Origin: Rhizobium sp. Pop5
GTDB lineage: Bacteria; Pseudomonadota; Alphaproteobacteria; Rhizobiales; Rhizobiaceae
DNA length: 64,000 bases
NCBI RefSeq assembly: GCF_024721175.1
Contig: NZ_CP099399.1
Location: forward strand, 930,001-994,000
Direction: 5' to 3'
Made by a program: the position numbers and the translations under genes. The notes below the pieces were generated by a model, which was given only the letters and a program-made list of their open reading frames with translations, made no database searches and had not been told where the DNA came from. Shown here in pieces: positions 50,780-59,647 of this stretch (the first letter of the stretch is position 1; each line of letters starts with the position of its first letter).

Positions 50780-52714
50780 TCAGTGAAGCCCGCGCGTCTT
50801 AAGCCAGGCTTCTGTCAACTGCCGGAAGCGGCCGGCCATATCAGCGATCGCCTCCTCGTCATTCATGTTGCCCGAGAGCCAGGCGCGCGCCGGATCGGCA
50901 AAGATCGTCCGACCGACGGCGAAGCCCTTCACCGAGGGAGCTGCCAGCGTCGCCTCGAAGCAGGAGATCAGCTCGTCGGCGGGCGCTTCGAGCCCGAGGA
51001 GCACGATACCACGGCACCATGGATCGTTTTTGGCGATCACCGCATCTATTTTCTTCCAGGCGTCGCGCGACGCCTGCGGCTCGAGCTTCCACCAATCCGG
51101 CTTGATGCCGAGCGCGTAGAGTTCTTCGAGCGCGGTTGCGATCGTATCGTCGGTGAGCGGGCCGTTCTTGCCGGCGATGATCTCCACCAGGAGTTCGCGG
51201 CCCACCTTGCGCGCGGCCTCGAAAAGCGTGCGCAGCTTCTCCTGCTGCTCCGTCTTCAAGTCGGCCGGATCATCGGGATGATAGAAGCACAGGCATTTGA
51301 TGCAATGTCCGAGCGGCCATTCCACAAGCTGCGAGCCGATATCCTGGCTGAATTCGAAGCGCAGCGGCTTCGAGCCCGGCAGTTCCACCGGCCGGCCGAT
51401 CCAGGAGAAATTCTTCGTCGCCGCATCGAAGAAGGCGTCGCGGCCGAATCGTTCGTCGATCAGCATGCCATAGCCATCGCGGCCGTTCGAAACCCGGGCC
51501 GCCGCCTCGACCGCCAGCCGCTTGAAGGCGACGATTCTGTCATGGCCAACGCCGAGTTCATCGGCGACGCTGACGAGCTGCGAACGGTGATCGATCGCCA
51601 GCGCCATCAACAGCGGGATTTCGCCGCGCCGGGTCGATGCCCAGTGGATATGGTTGATCGCCTCGTCCTTGCGAAGCGCGCGATGTTTGCTCCCGGTCTT
51701 GAGGAAGAAATCGAGTTCCGCCCAGGTCGGATATTCCGGCGAGCAGAGTAGGCGGGAGACAGCAAACGCACCGCAGGCATTGGCCCAGGTGGCGCAGGTT
51801 TTCAGCGGCTCGTCGCGCAGGAAGCCCCGCAGAAAGCCGGACATGAAGGCATCGCCGGCGCCGAGCACATTGAACACCTCGATCGGGAAACCCTGGCCAA
51901 CGATGCCGGCTTCGAGGTCGTCGGCGATCGGCCCGTCATAGACGATGCAGCCCATGGCGCCGCGTTTCAGGACGATCGTCGCCGGTGTCAGGCGGCGGAT
52001 CTCTTTCAGTGCGCCGAGCACGTCATCAGCGCCGGAAGCGATGAGAATTTCCTCTTCGGTGCCGACGATGAGATCGCAATCCGGCAGCGTTTCTTTCATC
52101 TTCGAGGAGACGCGGTCGGATTTCACATAGCGCTCGAAGCCTTCTGCATGACCGGCAAGGCCCCAGAGATTCGGCCGGTAGTCGATGTCGAAGATGACTT
52201 TGCGGCCGTTTGCCTTGGCGATGCGGATCGCCTTGCGCTGTGCGGCCTCGGTATTCGGCCTTGAGAAATGCGTGCCGGAAACGAGAACGGCGCGCGAGGA
52301 TTTGATGAAGTTTTCGTCGATATCGCTTTCTTCGAGCGCCATATCGGCGCAGTCGGAGCGATAGAAGATCATTGGCGACACGCCCTCGGCCTCGACCGCA
52401 AGCAGCACCAGCGCCGTCAGCCGTTCCTTGTCGGTGACGATGCCGTCCGTAGCGACACCTTCGCGCGCCGCCTGCTCGCGGATGAAGCGTCCCATCTGCT
52501 CGTCGCCGACGCGAGTGATGAGACCGGACTTGAGGCCGAGCCGCGCCGTGCCGATGGCGATGTTTGATGGACAGCCGCCGACGGATTTGGCGAAGGAGGC
52601 GATATCCTCCAATCGCGACCCGATCTGCTGGCCATAAAGATCGACCGATGAGCGGCCGATGGTGATTACATCAAGCGCCGGCTCCGGCTGTATGCCCGGA
52701 TTCGATTGTACCAT
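50780..52714 (-). CDS. iolC: 5-dehydro-2-deoxygluconokinase IolC fused to a DUF2090 domain
   Basis: IolC phosphorylates 2-deoxy-5-keto-gluconate. The 644-residue protein is a fusion. Residues ~15-325 form a PfkB-type sugar kinase (VGGCPSNIAIGTARLGLKSGLITRVGDEQMG, and GAGDAFMSGFLRGFL with the catalytic Asp). Residues ~335-640 form the DUF2090 domain (LLMALAIDHRSQLV, ECL-like KCLCFYHPDDP, GFAVGRTIFADPARAWL), an aldolase-like barrel that may carry out the next step. This fusion is usual in rhizobia. It is the first gene of the iolCDEB operon. Confidence 0.94.
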   Translation of the reverse strand: MVQSNPGIQPEPALDVITIGRSSVDLYGQQIGSRLEDIASFAKSVGGCPSNIAIGTARLGLKSGLITRVGDEQMGRFIREQAAREGVATDGIVTDKERLTALVLLAVEAEGVSPMIFYRSDCADMALEESDIDENFIKSSRAVLVSGTHFSRPNTEAAQRKAIRIAKANGRKVIFDIDYRPNLWGLAGHAEGFERYVKSDRVSSKMKETLPDCDLIVGTEEEILIASGADDVLGALKEIRRLTPATIVLKRGAMGCIVYDGPIADDLEAGIVGQGFPIEVFNVLGAGDAFMSGFLRGFLRDEPLKTCATWANACGAFAVSRLLCSPEYPTWAELDFFLKTGSKHRALRKDEAINHIHWASTRRGEIPLLMALAIDHRSQLVSVADELGVGHDRIVAFKRLAVEAAARVSNGRDGYGMLIDERFGRDAFFDAATKNFSWIGRPVELPGSKPLRFEFSQDIGSQLVEWPLGHCIKCLCFYHPDDPADLKTEQQEKLRTLFEAARKVGRELLVEIIAGKNGPLTDDTIATALEELYALGIKPDWWKLEPQASRDAWKKIDAVIAKNDPWCRGIVLLGLEAPADELISCFEATLAAPSVKGFAVGRTIFADPARAWLSGNMNDEEAIADMAGRFRQLTEAWLKTRGLH

Positions 52715-52769
52715 GATGTCCTCCCGCTAGATTTTGCGCGGCTTCCAGTGCCTGCGAATTTTCAATAAT

Positions 52770-52783
52770 GAAACATTGGTTCC
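52770..52783. promoter_or_regulatory. Candidate IolR operator upstream of iolC
   Basis: GAAA-CATTGG-TTCC lies 56 bases before the iolC start. It differs at one position from GGAA-N6-TTCC, the IolR motif reported for rhizobia. Confidence 0.5.
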
Positions 52784-52799
52784 ACAAAATTGTCAATTC

Positions 52800-52813
52800 G
52801 GAATGTTTATTCC
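52800..52813. promoter_or_regulatory. Candidate IolR operator, perfect GGAA-N6-TTCC
   Basis: GGAA-TGTTTA-TTCC lies between iolR and iolC and overlaps the last codons of iolR. With the site at 52770 it makes a pair 30 bases apart in the iolC promoter region. Confidence 0.6.
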
Positions 52814-53682
52814 ATTTTCACTTTTGCGGGTTTTGAGTGCTGACGCTTGCGGCGCCGCTCGGCGATGGCAACAGGCAGCGCCATGGTGAGCGCCATCGAG
52901 GCCGAAAGTGAACGGAAGCCGGCGAAATCGGCTTCTGCGACTTCGAACCAATGCGTGGCGCAGGCGGCAAGGGGCGAGAAGGCCGAATCGGTGATCGCGA
53001 TGACGGGCACGCCGCGATCGGCAAGCTCCTGGCTCTGGGTGAGGCTGTCGGCCGCATAGGGCGAGAAGCTCGCCGCGATCGCCGCATCCTTGGGCGTTGC
53101 GAACTGCACCATCTCAGGATCGACGCCGTTCGGCGAGGCGACGATCTGGTGACGGATGTTGAGCTTGGAAAAAGCGTAGGTCATATGCGCCGTCAGCGGA
53201 TAGGAGCGTCGCTTGGCAATCAGATAGATCGTTTCGGCGCTGGCTAGGATATTCACCGCTTTGGTAAAAGTGTCGCTCTGCACTGTCGCCGCCAACCGAT
53301 TGACCGACTGGTTTGCCGCGGCAATGAAGCCAGAAAGCAGATTGGCGTCCTCGTCGTCGCCGCTCGACTGCTCCAGCGTAACCAGGCGCTCTTCATAGCT
53401 CAGTGTCCGGTCGCGCAGCCTTTCGCGGAAGATGCTCTGAAGATCGGAGAAGCCCTCATAGCCCAGATGATGTGCCAGCCGCACCAATGTCGAAGGCTGG
53501 ACGTCGGAAGCGGCCGCGATACTCGCCGTCGTGCCGAAGGCGATCTCATCGGGATTGCCGAGCGCAAAGGCGGCGACCTGCGCCAACCGCTTCGGCATGC
53601 TCGCCTTGCGCTCGATGATGGTGCTGCGCAGACTTTCGAAATCGCGCGGCACACGCGCGTGCCTCGGAGAATCGTTATCCAT
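52807..53682 (-). CDS. iolR: MurR/RpiR-family regulator IolR
   Basis: IolR represses inositol genes until an inositol-derived ligand appears. The 291-residue protein has the RpiR HTH (~10-85; DEIAFGTTASIAAASDVQPSTLVRLAHHLGYEGFSDLQSIF) and a SIS sugar-phosphate domain (~130-260; AETIYLIAKRRSYPLTAHMTYAF, ITDSAFSPLA). It lies between iolC and the divergent dehydrogenase. Operator-like sites lie on both sides, consistent with self-regulation. Confidence 0.93.
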   Translation of the reverse strand: MDNDSPRHARVPRDFESLRSTIIERKASMPKRLAQVAAFALGNPDEIAFGTTASIAAASDVQPSTLVRLAHHLGYEGFSDLQSIFRERLRDRTLSYEERLVTLEQSSGDDEDANLLSGFIAAANQSVNRLAATVQSDTFTKAVNILASAETIYLIAKRRSYPLTAHMTYAFSKLNIRHQIVASPNGVDPEMVQFATPKDAAIAASFSPYAADSLTQSQELADRGVPVIAITDSAFSPLAACATHWFEVAEADFAGFRSLSASMALTMALPVAIAERRRKRQHSKPAKVKME

Positions 53683-53700
53683 GCTTGCGGCTCACCAGAT

Positions 53701-53714
53701 GAAACAAATATTCC
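53701..53714. promoter_or_regulatory. Candidate IolR operator upstream of iolR
   Basis: GAAA-CAAATA-TTCC lies 19 bases before the iolR start, with one mismatch to GGAA-N6-TTCC. It shares the CAAATATTCC core with the site at 53848-53857. Confidence 0.5.
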
Positions 53715-53843
53715 ATAATTGCCGAGCATAGACGATTTCAAACGGCTCGCCTAATTGTTTTTAATCTCCTGTAATTGAAGGGTTTTGAACAGTTTATCCG
53801 GCTGAAGGCCGGAAAAGCTCCGCCAGTAGTCTCTTGTCAAAAT

Positions 53844-53857
53844 GATCCAAATATTCC
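53844..53857. promoter_or_regulatory. Weak IolR operator candidate upstream of the Gfo/Idh gene
   Basis: GATC-CAAATA-TTCC lies 36 bases before the dehydrogenase start. Two mismatches to the motif, but the half TTCC and the core are identical to the iolR site. Confidence 0.35.
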
Positions 53858-53892
53858 AAAAATCCGCGGCATAGCTCTGGAGGAGACGGAAA

Positions 53893-55008
53893 ATGAAGCC
53901 ACTCGGCATCGGTTTGATCGGCACCGGTTATATGGGCAAGTGCCACGCCCTGGCGTGGAATGCGGTGAAGACGGTCTTCGGCGATGTCGAGCGTCCGCGT
54001 CTCGTGCATCTTGCGGAAGCCAATGCCGGGCTCGCTGAGGCGCGGGCTGGTGAATTCGGCTTTGAGAAGGCCACGGCCGACTGGAAGGCATTGATCGCTG
54101 ACCCCGATGTCGACGTCGTCTCCGTCACCACGCCCAACCAGTTCCATGCCGAGATGGCGATTGCTGCCCTGGAGGCCGGCAAGCATGTCTGGTGCGAAAA
54201 GCCGATGGCGCCGGCGTATGCCGATGCCGAGCGCATGCTTGAAACGGCAAAGAAATCCGGCAAGGTCGCCGCCCTTGGCTACAACTACATCCAGAATCCG
54301 GTCATGCGGCACATCAAGACGCTCGTCGGCGAGGGCGCCATCGGCGTGGTCAATCATATCCGCGTCGAGATGGACGAGGATTTCATGGCCGATCCCGACG
54401 CCTTCTTCTATTGGAAGAGCGAGCTTTCCGCCGGCTACGGCGCGCTCGACGATTTCGCCGTGCACCCGCTGTCGCTGCTCTGGTATCTTTTCGGTCATGT
54501 CGAAGCTGTCATAACGGATATGGCAAAGCCTTATCCGGATCGCCCTTTGAGCGAGGGGGGCCGCCGCGCGGTCGAAAACCATGATGCCGCCAATGTGCTG
54601 ATGCGGCTTGGCGGCGGTATTTCCGCGGTGTTGATGGCGAATCGGGCCGCCTGGGGACGCAAGGGCCGCATCGCTCTGCAGATTTTCGGCTCGAAAGGCT
54701 CGATCGTTTACGATCAGGAGCGCATGAACGAATTCGAACTCTATCAGGCCGAGGGGCGTGGCTCCGAACAGGGCTTCCGCAAGATACTGGCGGCACCTGC
54801 CCATCGGCCTTATGATCGCTTCATTCCGGCGCCCGGCCATGGACTCGGTTTCAACGATCTGAAGATCATCGAATGCCGCGAGTTGATTCGGGCAATATCG
54901 GGCGAGCCGTCGTCGATCGTGACATTCGAAGACGGTCTCAGGATAGAGAAGTCGGTGCATGCCATGGCACAGTCCTTCCACGAGCGTCGCTGGATCGAGA
55001 TAGGCTGA
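53893..55008 (+). CDS. Gfo/Idh/MocA oxidoreductase, probable inositol-type dehydrogenase
   Basis: This 371-residue NAD(P)-dependent sugar/polyol dehydrogenase has the N-terminal Rossmann motif GLIGTGYMGKCHA and the family EKP motif WCEKPMAPAYADAERML, followed by GYNYIQNPVMRHIKTLVGEG and a C-terminal beta-sheet domain. GGAGG (53879-53883) lies nine bases before the ATG. Its place next to iolR and an operator-like site suggests oxidation of myo- or scyllo-inositol or a relative, as an inference. Confidence 0.9.
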   Translation: MKPLGIGLIGTGYMGKCHALAWNAVKTVFGDVERPRLVHLAEANAGLAEARAGEFGFEKATADWKALIADPDVDVVSVTTPNQFHAEMAIAALEAGKHVWCEKPMAPAYADAERMLETAKKSGKVAALGYNYIQNPVMRHIKTLVGEGAIGVVNHIRVEMDEDFMADPDAFFYWKSELSAGYGALDDFAVHPLSLLWYLFGHVEAVITDMAKPYPDRPLSEGGRRAVENHDAANVLMRLGGGISAVLMANRAAWGRKGRIALQIFGSKGSIVYDQERMNEFELYQAEGRGSEQGFRKILAAPAHRPYDRFIPAPGHGLGFNDLKIIECRELIRAISGEPSSIVTFEDGLRIEKSVHAMAQSFHERRWIEIG

Positions 55009-55096
55009 ATGTAAGATGCCGCTTTCCGTTGACGGCGCGCGGAGCAGGGGATAGGCCTCGGCAAGGTTGTCGGGCTCAGGTTTCGGGAGTGATATC

Positions 55097-56314
55097 GTGA
55101 CGGATAGATTGGTGATCATCGGCGCGGGACAGGCCGGTTTCGCATTGGCGGCCAAGCTGCGTGCGTTGAAGGATACGCGCCCGATCAGCCTTATCGGGGC
55201 AGAAGACGTCGCTCCCTATCAGCGTCCGCCGCTTTCGAAAAAATATCTGCTCGGCGAAATGAGTTTCGACCGCCTGCTGTTCCGCCCGGAGCACTGGTAT
55301 CCCGACAATGACGTCGACCTTCGTCTTTCGACCTGGGCCGAGCAGATCAGCCGAGACAACAAACAGGTCTTGCTGCAGGACGGCTCCGTTCTCGACTACG
55401 GCACACTTGTGCTCGCCACCGGCTCGACGCCTCGCCAACTGCCGGCCGCGATCGGCGGCGACCTCGAAGGCGTTTATGTCGCTCGCGACAAACGTGACGC
55501 CGATCTTCTGGCTGATGAAATGCGCCCCGGCCGCCGAGTGCTCATCATCGGCGGTGGTTATATCGGCCTTGAGGCGGCAGCCGTCGCACGCCACCGCGGC
55601 CTTGAGGTCACCGTCATCGAGATGGCCGACCGAATTCTGCAGCGGGTTGCGGCGAAGGAAACGGCCGACATCATGCGCGCGATCCATGAGACCCACGACG
55701 TCATGATTCGCGAGAAGACGGGCCTCAAGCATCTGATCGGCAAAGATGGCCGCGTCTCCGGTGCAGCGCTTTCCGACGGATCGGTCATTGATGTTGACTT
55801 CGTCGTCGTCGGAATCGGCGTCGTGCCGAACGACCAGCTCGCCAAGGAAGCCGGCCTTGAAGTCGCCAACGGCATCATCGTCGACGAATTCGCCCGCACC
55901 TCCGATCCGTCGATCTTCGCGGCGGGCGATTGCGCAGCGCTTCCCTGGCAGGGCGGCCGCATCAGGCTCGAATCGGTGCAGAACGCCGTCGACCAGGCCG
56001 AGGCGGCGGCGGCCGTCATCGCCGGCGGTAGCGAGCCTTATGAGCCCAAGCCGTGGTTCTGGTCCGACCAGTATGACGTCAAGCTGCAGATCGCCGGCTT
56101 CAATCTCGGTTATGACGAGACGTTGCAGCGCCCCGGCGCCCGAGAAGGTGCGCATTCGGTTTGGTACTTTAGGGAAGGGCAGTTGATCGCCGTCGACGCA
56201 ATCAACGACGCGAAAGCCTATGTCACAGGCAAGAAGCTGCTTGAATCGGGCATTAATCCCGACAAATCGATTCTCGCTGATCCTTCCGCGGATCTAAAGA
56301 GCCTGTTGGGCTAA
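55097..56314 (+). CDS. FAD-dependent ferredoxin/rubredoxin-type reductase
   Basis: This 405-residue flavoprotein transfers electrons from NAD(P)H to a ferredoxin-like partner. It has VIIGAGQAGFALAAKLR (FAD), PPLSKKYL, RVLIIGGGYIGLEAAAVAR (NAD), SIFAAGDCAALP and a C-terminal reductase domain (KPWFWSDQYDVKLQIAG). The GTG start at 55097 follows GGGAG by eight bases. No ferredoxin or oxygenase gene is adjacent, so the partner is unknown. It follows the dehydrogenase by 88 bases and may be co-expressed. Confidence 0.92.
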   Translation: MTDRLVIIGAGQAGFALAAKLRALKDTRPISLIGAEDVAPYQRPPLSKKYLLGEMSFDRLLFRPEHWYPDNDVDLRLSTWAEQISRDNKQVLLQDGSVLDYGTLVLATGSTPRQLPAAIGGDLEGVYVARDKRDADLLADEMRPGRRVLIIGGGYIGLEAAAVARHRGLEVTVIEMADRILQRVAAKETADIMRAIHETHDVMIREKTGLKHLIGKDGRVSGAALSDGSVIDVDFVVVGIGVVPNDQLAKEAGLEVANGIIVDEFARTSDPSIFAAGDCAALPWQGGRIRLESVQNAVDQAEAAAAVIAGGSEPYEPKPWFWSDQYDVKLQIAGFNLGYDETLQRPGAREGAHSVWYFREGQLIAVDAINDAKAYVTGKKLLESGINPDKSILADPSADLKSLLG

Positions 56315-56569
56315 GATAGGAAACGACCGGTGAAAAGGATCGTTGCCGATGGCACAGCCGCCTTGCCGATCCTTTCCCGGGAGCCTGACGGCCAGACTAG
56401 CCCTGTTTTTTTGTGACGGGGAACGAAGCGAGATCAATTTCCGCGGATCGGTGCTGCGGAACCAGGCCCGTTTGCACAGCCAGCTGGAAGACTGCCCGGA
56501 GTATTTCTTCTGGTGAAAGCTCAAAAAACCCTTGCATTCACAGACCGGTCACCATAGTTAGGCCGCACC

Positions 56570-56660
56570 GGAGAGGTGGCCGAGTGGTCGAAGGCGCTCC
56601 CCTGCTAAGGGAGTATACGTCAAAAGCGTATCGTGGGTTCGAATCCCATCTTCTCCGCCA
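56570..56660 (+). tRNA. tRNA-Ser(GCT)
   Basis: This 91-nt serine tRNA reads AGC/AGU codons. The acceptor GGAGAGG pairs with CTTCTCC, the anticodon loop is CTGCTAA (anticodon GCT) between CTCCC and GGGAG, and a long variable arm (TATACGTCAAAAGCGTA) follows. The T arm GTGGG-TTCGAAT-CCCAT is intact, and CCA is encoded. An IS481-type element starts 21 bases behind it. Confidence 0.95.
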
Positions 56661-56681
56661 TTTTGATTTCTGTCCAGCCCG

Positions 56682-57958
56682 GAGACATAGGTAACAGATC
56701 GTACCTAAGACATGGGTGACAACCTCGTGCCGAACGGGTTGTCGATGGTTTGTAAGGTCCTCTGCTCCAGGTCGATATATCCGAGATCATAGTGCATGAA
56801 GCTGACGAGCCAAATACCGTCGTCGACTTCCTTGATGCCGAGTTTCTGTCCGGCCAGCACGGTGGAGATATTGATCTTCTTGCGGTGCATGCAGATGCGG
56901 CCGCAATTGGTCACCAGTGCGTCACGGTCGTGGAACGGATAATCGATCTCCGGTAGCCCGTTATATCGGCGCGCCGATGGCGTGTAGAGATCGACCGGCA
57001 CCTTCATCGCCAGGGCTTCATGCGGCCGTTCGGTATTGAATTCGCTGACGAATGCATCGAAGCGGGCCTGCTGCTGTAGGATATTTTTGCCGGGTGGACG
57101 CGTCGCCTCTTTCTTCAGCGTCAGGTGCATGCGCTCATGCCGGCCATTCTCTTGCGGATGGCCCGGCCTGATGCGCTCGAGGCCGATGCCGAGCCGCAGC
57201 CACCAGACCGACAGCTTCGACAGATTGTAGAGGCCGTTGGGACTGGCGAATGGCAGGCCGTTGTCGCTGCGGATGGCATTCGGCAGACCGCGTTCGGCAA
57301 ACAATCGGCGGAACGCCTCGAACACACCCACCTCCTTTGTCGATTCGAAGGCCTCGCAGGCGAGCAGGAAGCGTGACATCTGGTCGGTGACCGTCAGCGG
57401 GTAACAGTATCGGCCGTCACCGAGCTTGAACTCGCCCTTGAAGTCGGCACACCACAGATCGTTCGGCAGCAATGCTTGCGATAGGGCCGTTCCCTCAGCC
57501 CGAAAGCGGTGTCGCCTGCGGGCATGAGCGACCAGCCCGTGCCGGTCGAGCACCGCGTGCACCGTGCTCTTGGCGGGAATGCGCACATCGCCGGCCAGGC
57601 GCTTGACCAGCAGTTCTCTGATCTTCCTGGCACCCCAATGCGGCTTGTTCTTCTTGCACGAGATGATCATCGCCTCGACCGGCTCAGGCAGTTGATTGGC
57701 GTAACGCACCGGCCGGCGAGACCGATCCGTCAGCGCCTCCAGGCCATCATCCTTGTAGCGGTTGAAGATCTTGTAACCGGTCTTGCGCGAGATGCCGAAC
57801 TCCCGGCACACATCGCTCATGCCTTCGCCCTCAAGCAGCCGGGCGACAAAACGTAGACGTTCCTCCATCACCGAAGTCTCTTTCCACGGCATCAACACCT
57901 CCCGCCAAAACCGAAAAGTGTTACCCATGTCTCCGGTACAAAACGTCACCTATGTCTC
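56682..57958. mobile_element. IS481-family insertion sequence
   Basis: This ~1277-bp element has ~41-bp imperfect terminal inverted repeats. The left end GAGACATAGGTAAC is at 56682, and the complement of 57958 reads GAGACATAGGTGAC. Each end contains a second related box (AGACATGGGTGAC at the left, AGACATGGGTAAC at the right). One transposase gene fills it. I could not find a convincing target-site duplication. It is inserted between tRNA-Ser and the porin region. Confidence 0.85.
56705..57892 (-). CDS. IS481-family DDE transposase
   Basis: This 395-residue transposase starts at 57892 (MPWKETSVMEERLRFVARLL), with an N-terminal HTH (MSDVCREFGISRKTGYKIFNRY), then DRSRRPVRYANQL and an integrase core: DLWCADFKGEF (first Asp), AIRSDNGLPFAS (second Asp) and RPGHPQENGRHERMHLTLK (Glu). 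All three catalytic residues are present, so it may be active. The in-frame sequence upstream to 57949 lies in the inverted repeat. Confidence 0.92.
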   Translation of the reverse strand: MPWKETSVMEERLRFVARLLEGEGMSDVCREFGISRKTGYKIFNRYKDDGLEALTDRSRRPVRYANQLPEPVEAMIISCKKNKPHWGARKIRELLVKRLAGDVRIPAKSTVHAVLDRHGLVAHARRRHRFRAEGTALSQALLPNDLWCADFKGEFKLGDGRYCYPLTVTDQMSRFLLACEAFESTKEVGVFEAFRRLFAERGLPNAIRSDNGLPFASPNGLYNLSKLSVWWLRLGIGLERIRPGHPQENGRHERMHLTLKKEATRPPGKNILQQQARFDAFVSEFNTERPHEALAMKVPVDLYTPSARRYNGLPEIDYPFHDRDALVTNCGRICMHRKKINISTVLAGQKLGIKEVDDGIWLVSFMHYDLGYIDLEQRTLQTIDNPFGTRLSPMS

Positions 57959-58527
57959 AGGTCGGGCATTCCCAACATATATCGGTCGTTAGCCCCTGAC
58001 GGAGAATCGTGTTCGCTTAGTCGGCTGTGCCCGACGGCTGAATGCTGGGAAGATCCTTCGCCTCGATCGAGGAGAATCGCCTGCGGGAATCATTCCCGCA
58101 CCCAGGATCAGACGGGCGGGCAAAAGCGGGTCCGTGAACGTTCGGTTACGCTTCCTGCGATCCGGATCTCGACGTCAAAGACGCGAACTTGTCCGAAAAG
58201 CGTCCCAAATGTGTCGTGAAGCGTAAGTCCAGCGCTTTGTCGATCTCGCCTAAGCAGCCGCAAAATCAGCGTTTTCTTAACAAAGCATAAAGGAAATCAG
58301 GCCCGCCTGCCCGACTTGTGTCCTTTCAGCAACAGGACGTCGGGAAGGCTCCGGTAAACCCCCCATCCGAGTAAGTTGGTGATTGCGTGACGGCTGCCGT
58401 CTTGTATTTTCAGCATCGGAAGCGAGGGCGACTGATCGTCCACTTCTTGAAACACGGGGATGGGGCAGGGAACGCTGCTCAGCGAAAGATCCCAAACCCG
58501 ATCGAAACTTTGAATTGGAGGTCATTT
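57959..58527. other. 569-bp gap upstream of the porin gene
   Basis: No gene is supported. Two perfect palindromes stand out: CCTCGATCGAGG (58061-58072) and TGCGGGAAT-C-ATTCCCGCA (58082-58100). They could be regulatory or mark an RNA structure. The porin promoter and leader must lie in the last ~150 bases. GGAGG (58517-58521) precedes the porin ATG. Confidence 0.5.
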
Positions 58528-59550
58528 ATGAACATCAAGAGCCTTCTTCTCGGCTCCGCTGCTGCTCTCGCAGTAGTATCCGGTGCTCAGGCTGCTGACG
58601 CTATTGTTGCTGCTGAGCCGGAACCGGTTGAATATGTTCGCGTCTGCGACGCTTACGGCACCGGCTACTTCTACATCCCGGGCACCGAAACCTGCCTCAA
58701 GATCGAAGGCTACATCCGTTTCCAGGTTAACGTTGGCGAAGACGTCGGCGGCGATTCTGACTGGGATGCAGTTACCCGCGGTCAGGTTCAGTTCACGGCC
58801 AAGAGCGATACCGAATACGGTCCGCTGACCGGCGTCATCGTCATGCAGTTCAATGCTGACAATGCCTCCAGCCAGGAAGCCAAGCTCGACTCCGCTTACC
58901 TCGACGTCGCGGGCTTCCGCGCCGGTCTCTTCTATAGCTGGTGGGACGATGGCCTCTCCGGCGAAACCGACGACATCGGTTCGGTCGAAACACTGCACAA
59001 CTCCATCCGTTATCAGTACGAAACCGGTGACTTCTACGCTGGTATCAGCGTCGACGAACTGGAAGACGGCGTTTACAAGGCTGGCGAAGGTCCGAACAAC
59101 TTCGGCGTTGCCGTTGGTCTCGGCGGAAAGGCTGGTATCTTCAGCTACCAGATCACTGCCGGCTACGACGCCGACAACGAAGACGGTGCTGTCCGCGCTA
59201 TGGGTACGGTTGACATCGGTCCCGGCACGCTCGGCCTCGCCGGCGTATATTCTTCCGGCCCGAACTCCTACTACTCTGCGGCTGAATGGGCTGTTGCTGC
59301 TGAATACGCCATCAAGGCGACTGACAAGCTGAAGATCACCCCGGCCGTTCAGTACTACGGCAACTACTTTGGCGGCGGCAAGGCTGTTCCGGACGACTTC
59401 GACGGTCTCGGCGATGCCTGGAAGGTCGGTCTGACGGTTGATTACCAGATCGTCGATAACTTCTACGCCAAGGCTTCGGTTCAGTACCTCGATCCGGATG
59501 ATGGCGACGACTCCACGACGGGTTACTTCCGTCTGCAGCGTTCGTTCTAA
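58528..59550 (+). CDS. RopA-type outer-membrane porin
   Basis: This 340-residue alpha-proteobacterial porin has a signal peptide (MNIKSLLLGSAAALAVVSGAQA) and a mature barrel beginning ADAIVAAEPEPVEYVRVCDAYGTGYFYIPGTETCLKIEGYIRFQ, with two conserved cysteines. It ends in FRLQRSF, with the C-terminal Phe typical of outer-membrane proteins. Codon use is strongly biased toward C-ending highly expressed codons. A strong terminator follows. RopA-like is the best match; several paralogues usually exist. Confidence 0.92.
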   Translation: MNIKSLLLGSAAALAVVSGAQAADAIVAAEPEPVEYVRVCDAYGTGYFYIPGTETCLKIEGYIRFQVNVGEDVGGDSDWDAVTRGQVQFTAKSDTEYGPLTGVIVMQFNADNASSQEAKLDSAYLDVAGFRAGLFYSWWDDGLSGETDDIGSVETLHNSIRYQYETGDFYAGISVDELEDGVYKAGEGPNNFGVAVGLGGKAGIFSYQITAGYDADNEDGAVRAMGTVDIGPGTLGLAGVYSSGPNSYYSAAEWAVAAEYAIKATDKLKITPAVQYYGNYFGGGKAVPDDFDGLGDAWKVGLTVDYQIVDNFYAKASVQYLDPDDGDDSTTGYFRLQRSF

Positions 59551-59573
59551 TCTGATTTGATTAGGCAATGAGG

Positions 59574-59599
59574 AAAGCCCGGCTCTTGAGCCGGGCTTT
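59574..59599. terminator. Strong bidirectional terminator after the porin gene
   Basis: AAAGCCCGGCTC (59574-59585) and GAGCCGGGCTTT (59588-59599) are perfect 12-bp arms with a TT centre, followed by CTGCTTTT. It also faces the convergent hydrolase gene. Confidence 0.9.
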
Positions 59600-59647
59600 C
59601 TGCTTTTCGGCCGCCGTTCCGACAAGTCGAGCACGAAAAGGTAACGC

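Noticed and set aside
56671..57970. Target-site duplication of the IS481 element
   Set aside because: Flanking bases (CCAGCCC at the left, AGGTCGGG at the right) do not form a direct repeat long enough to be convincing.
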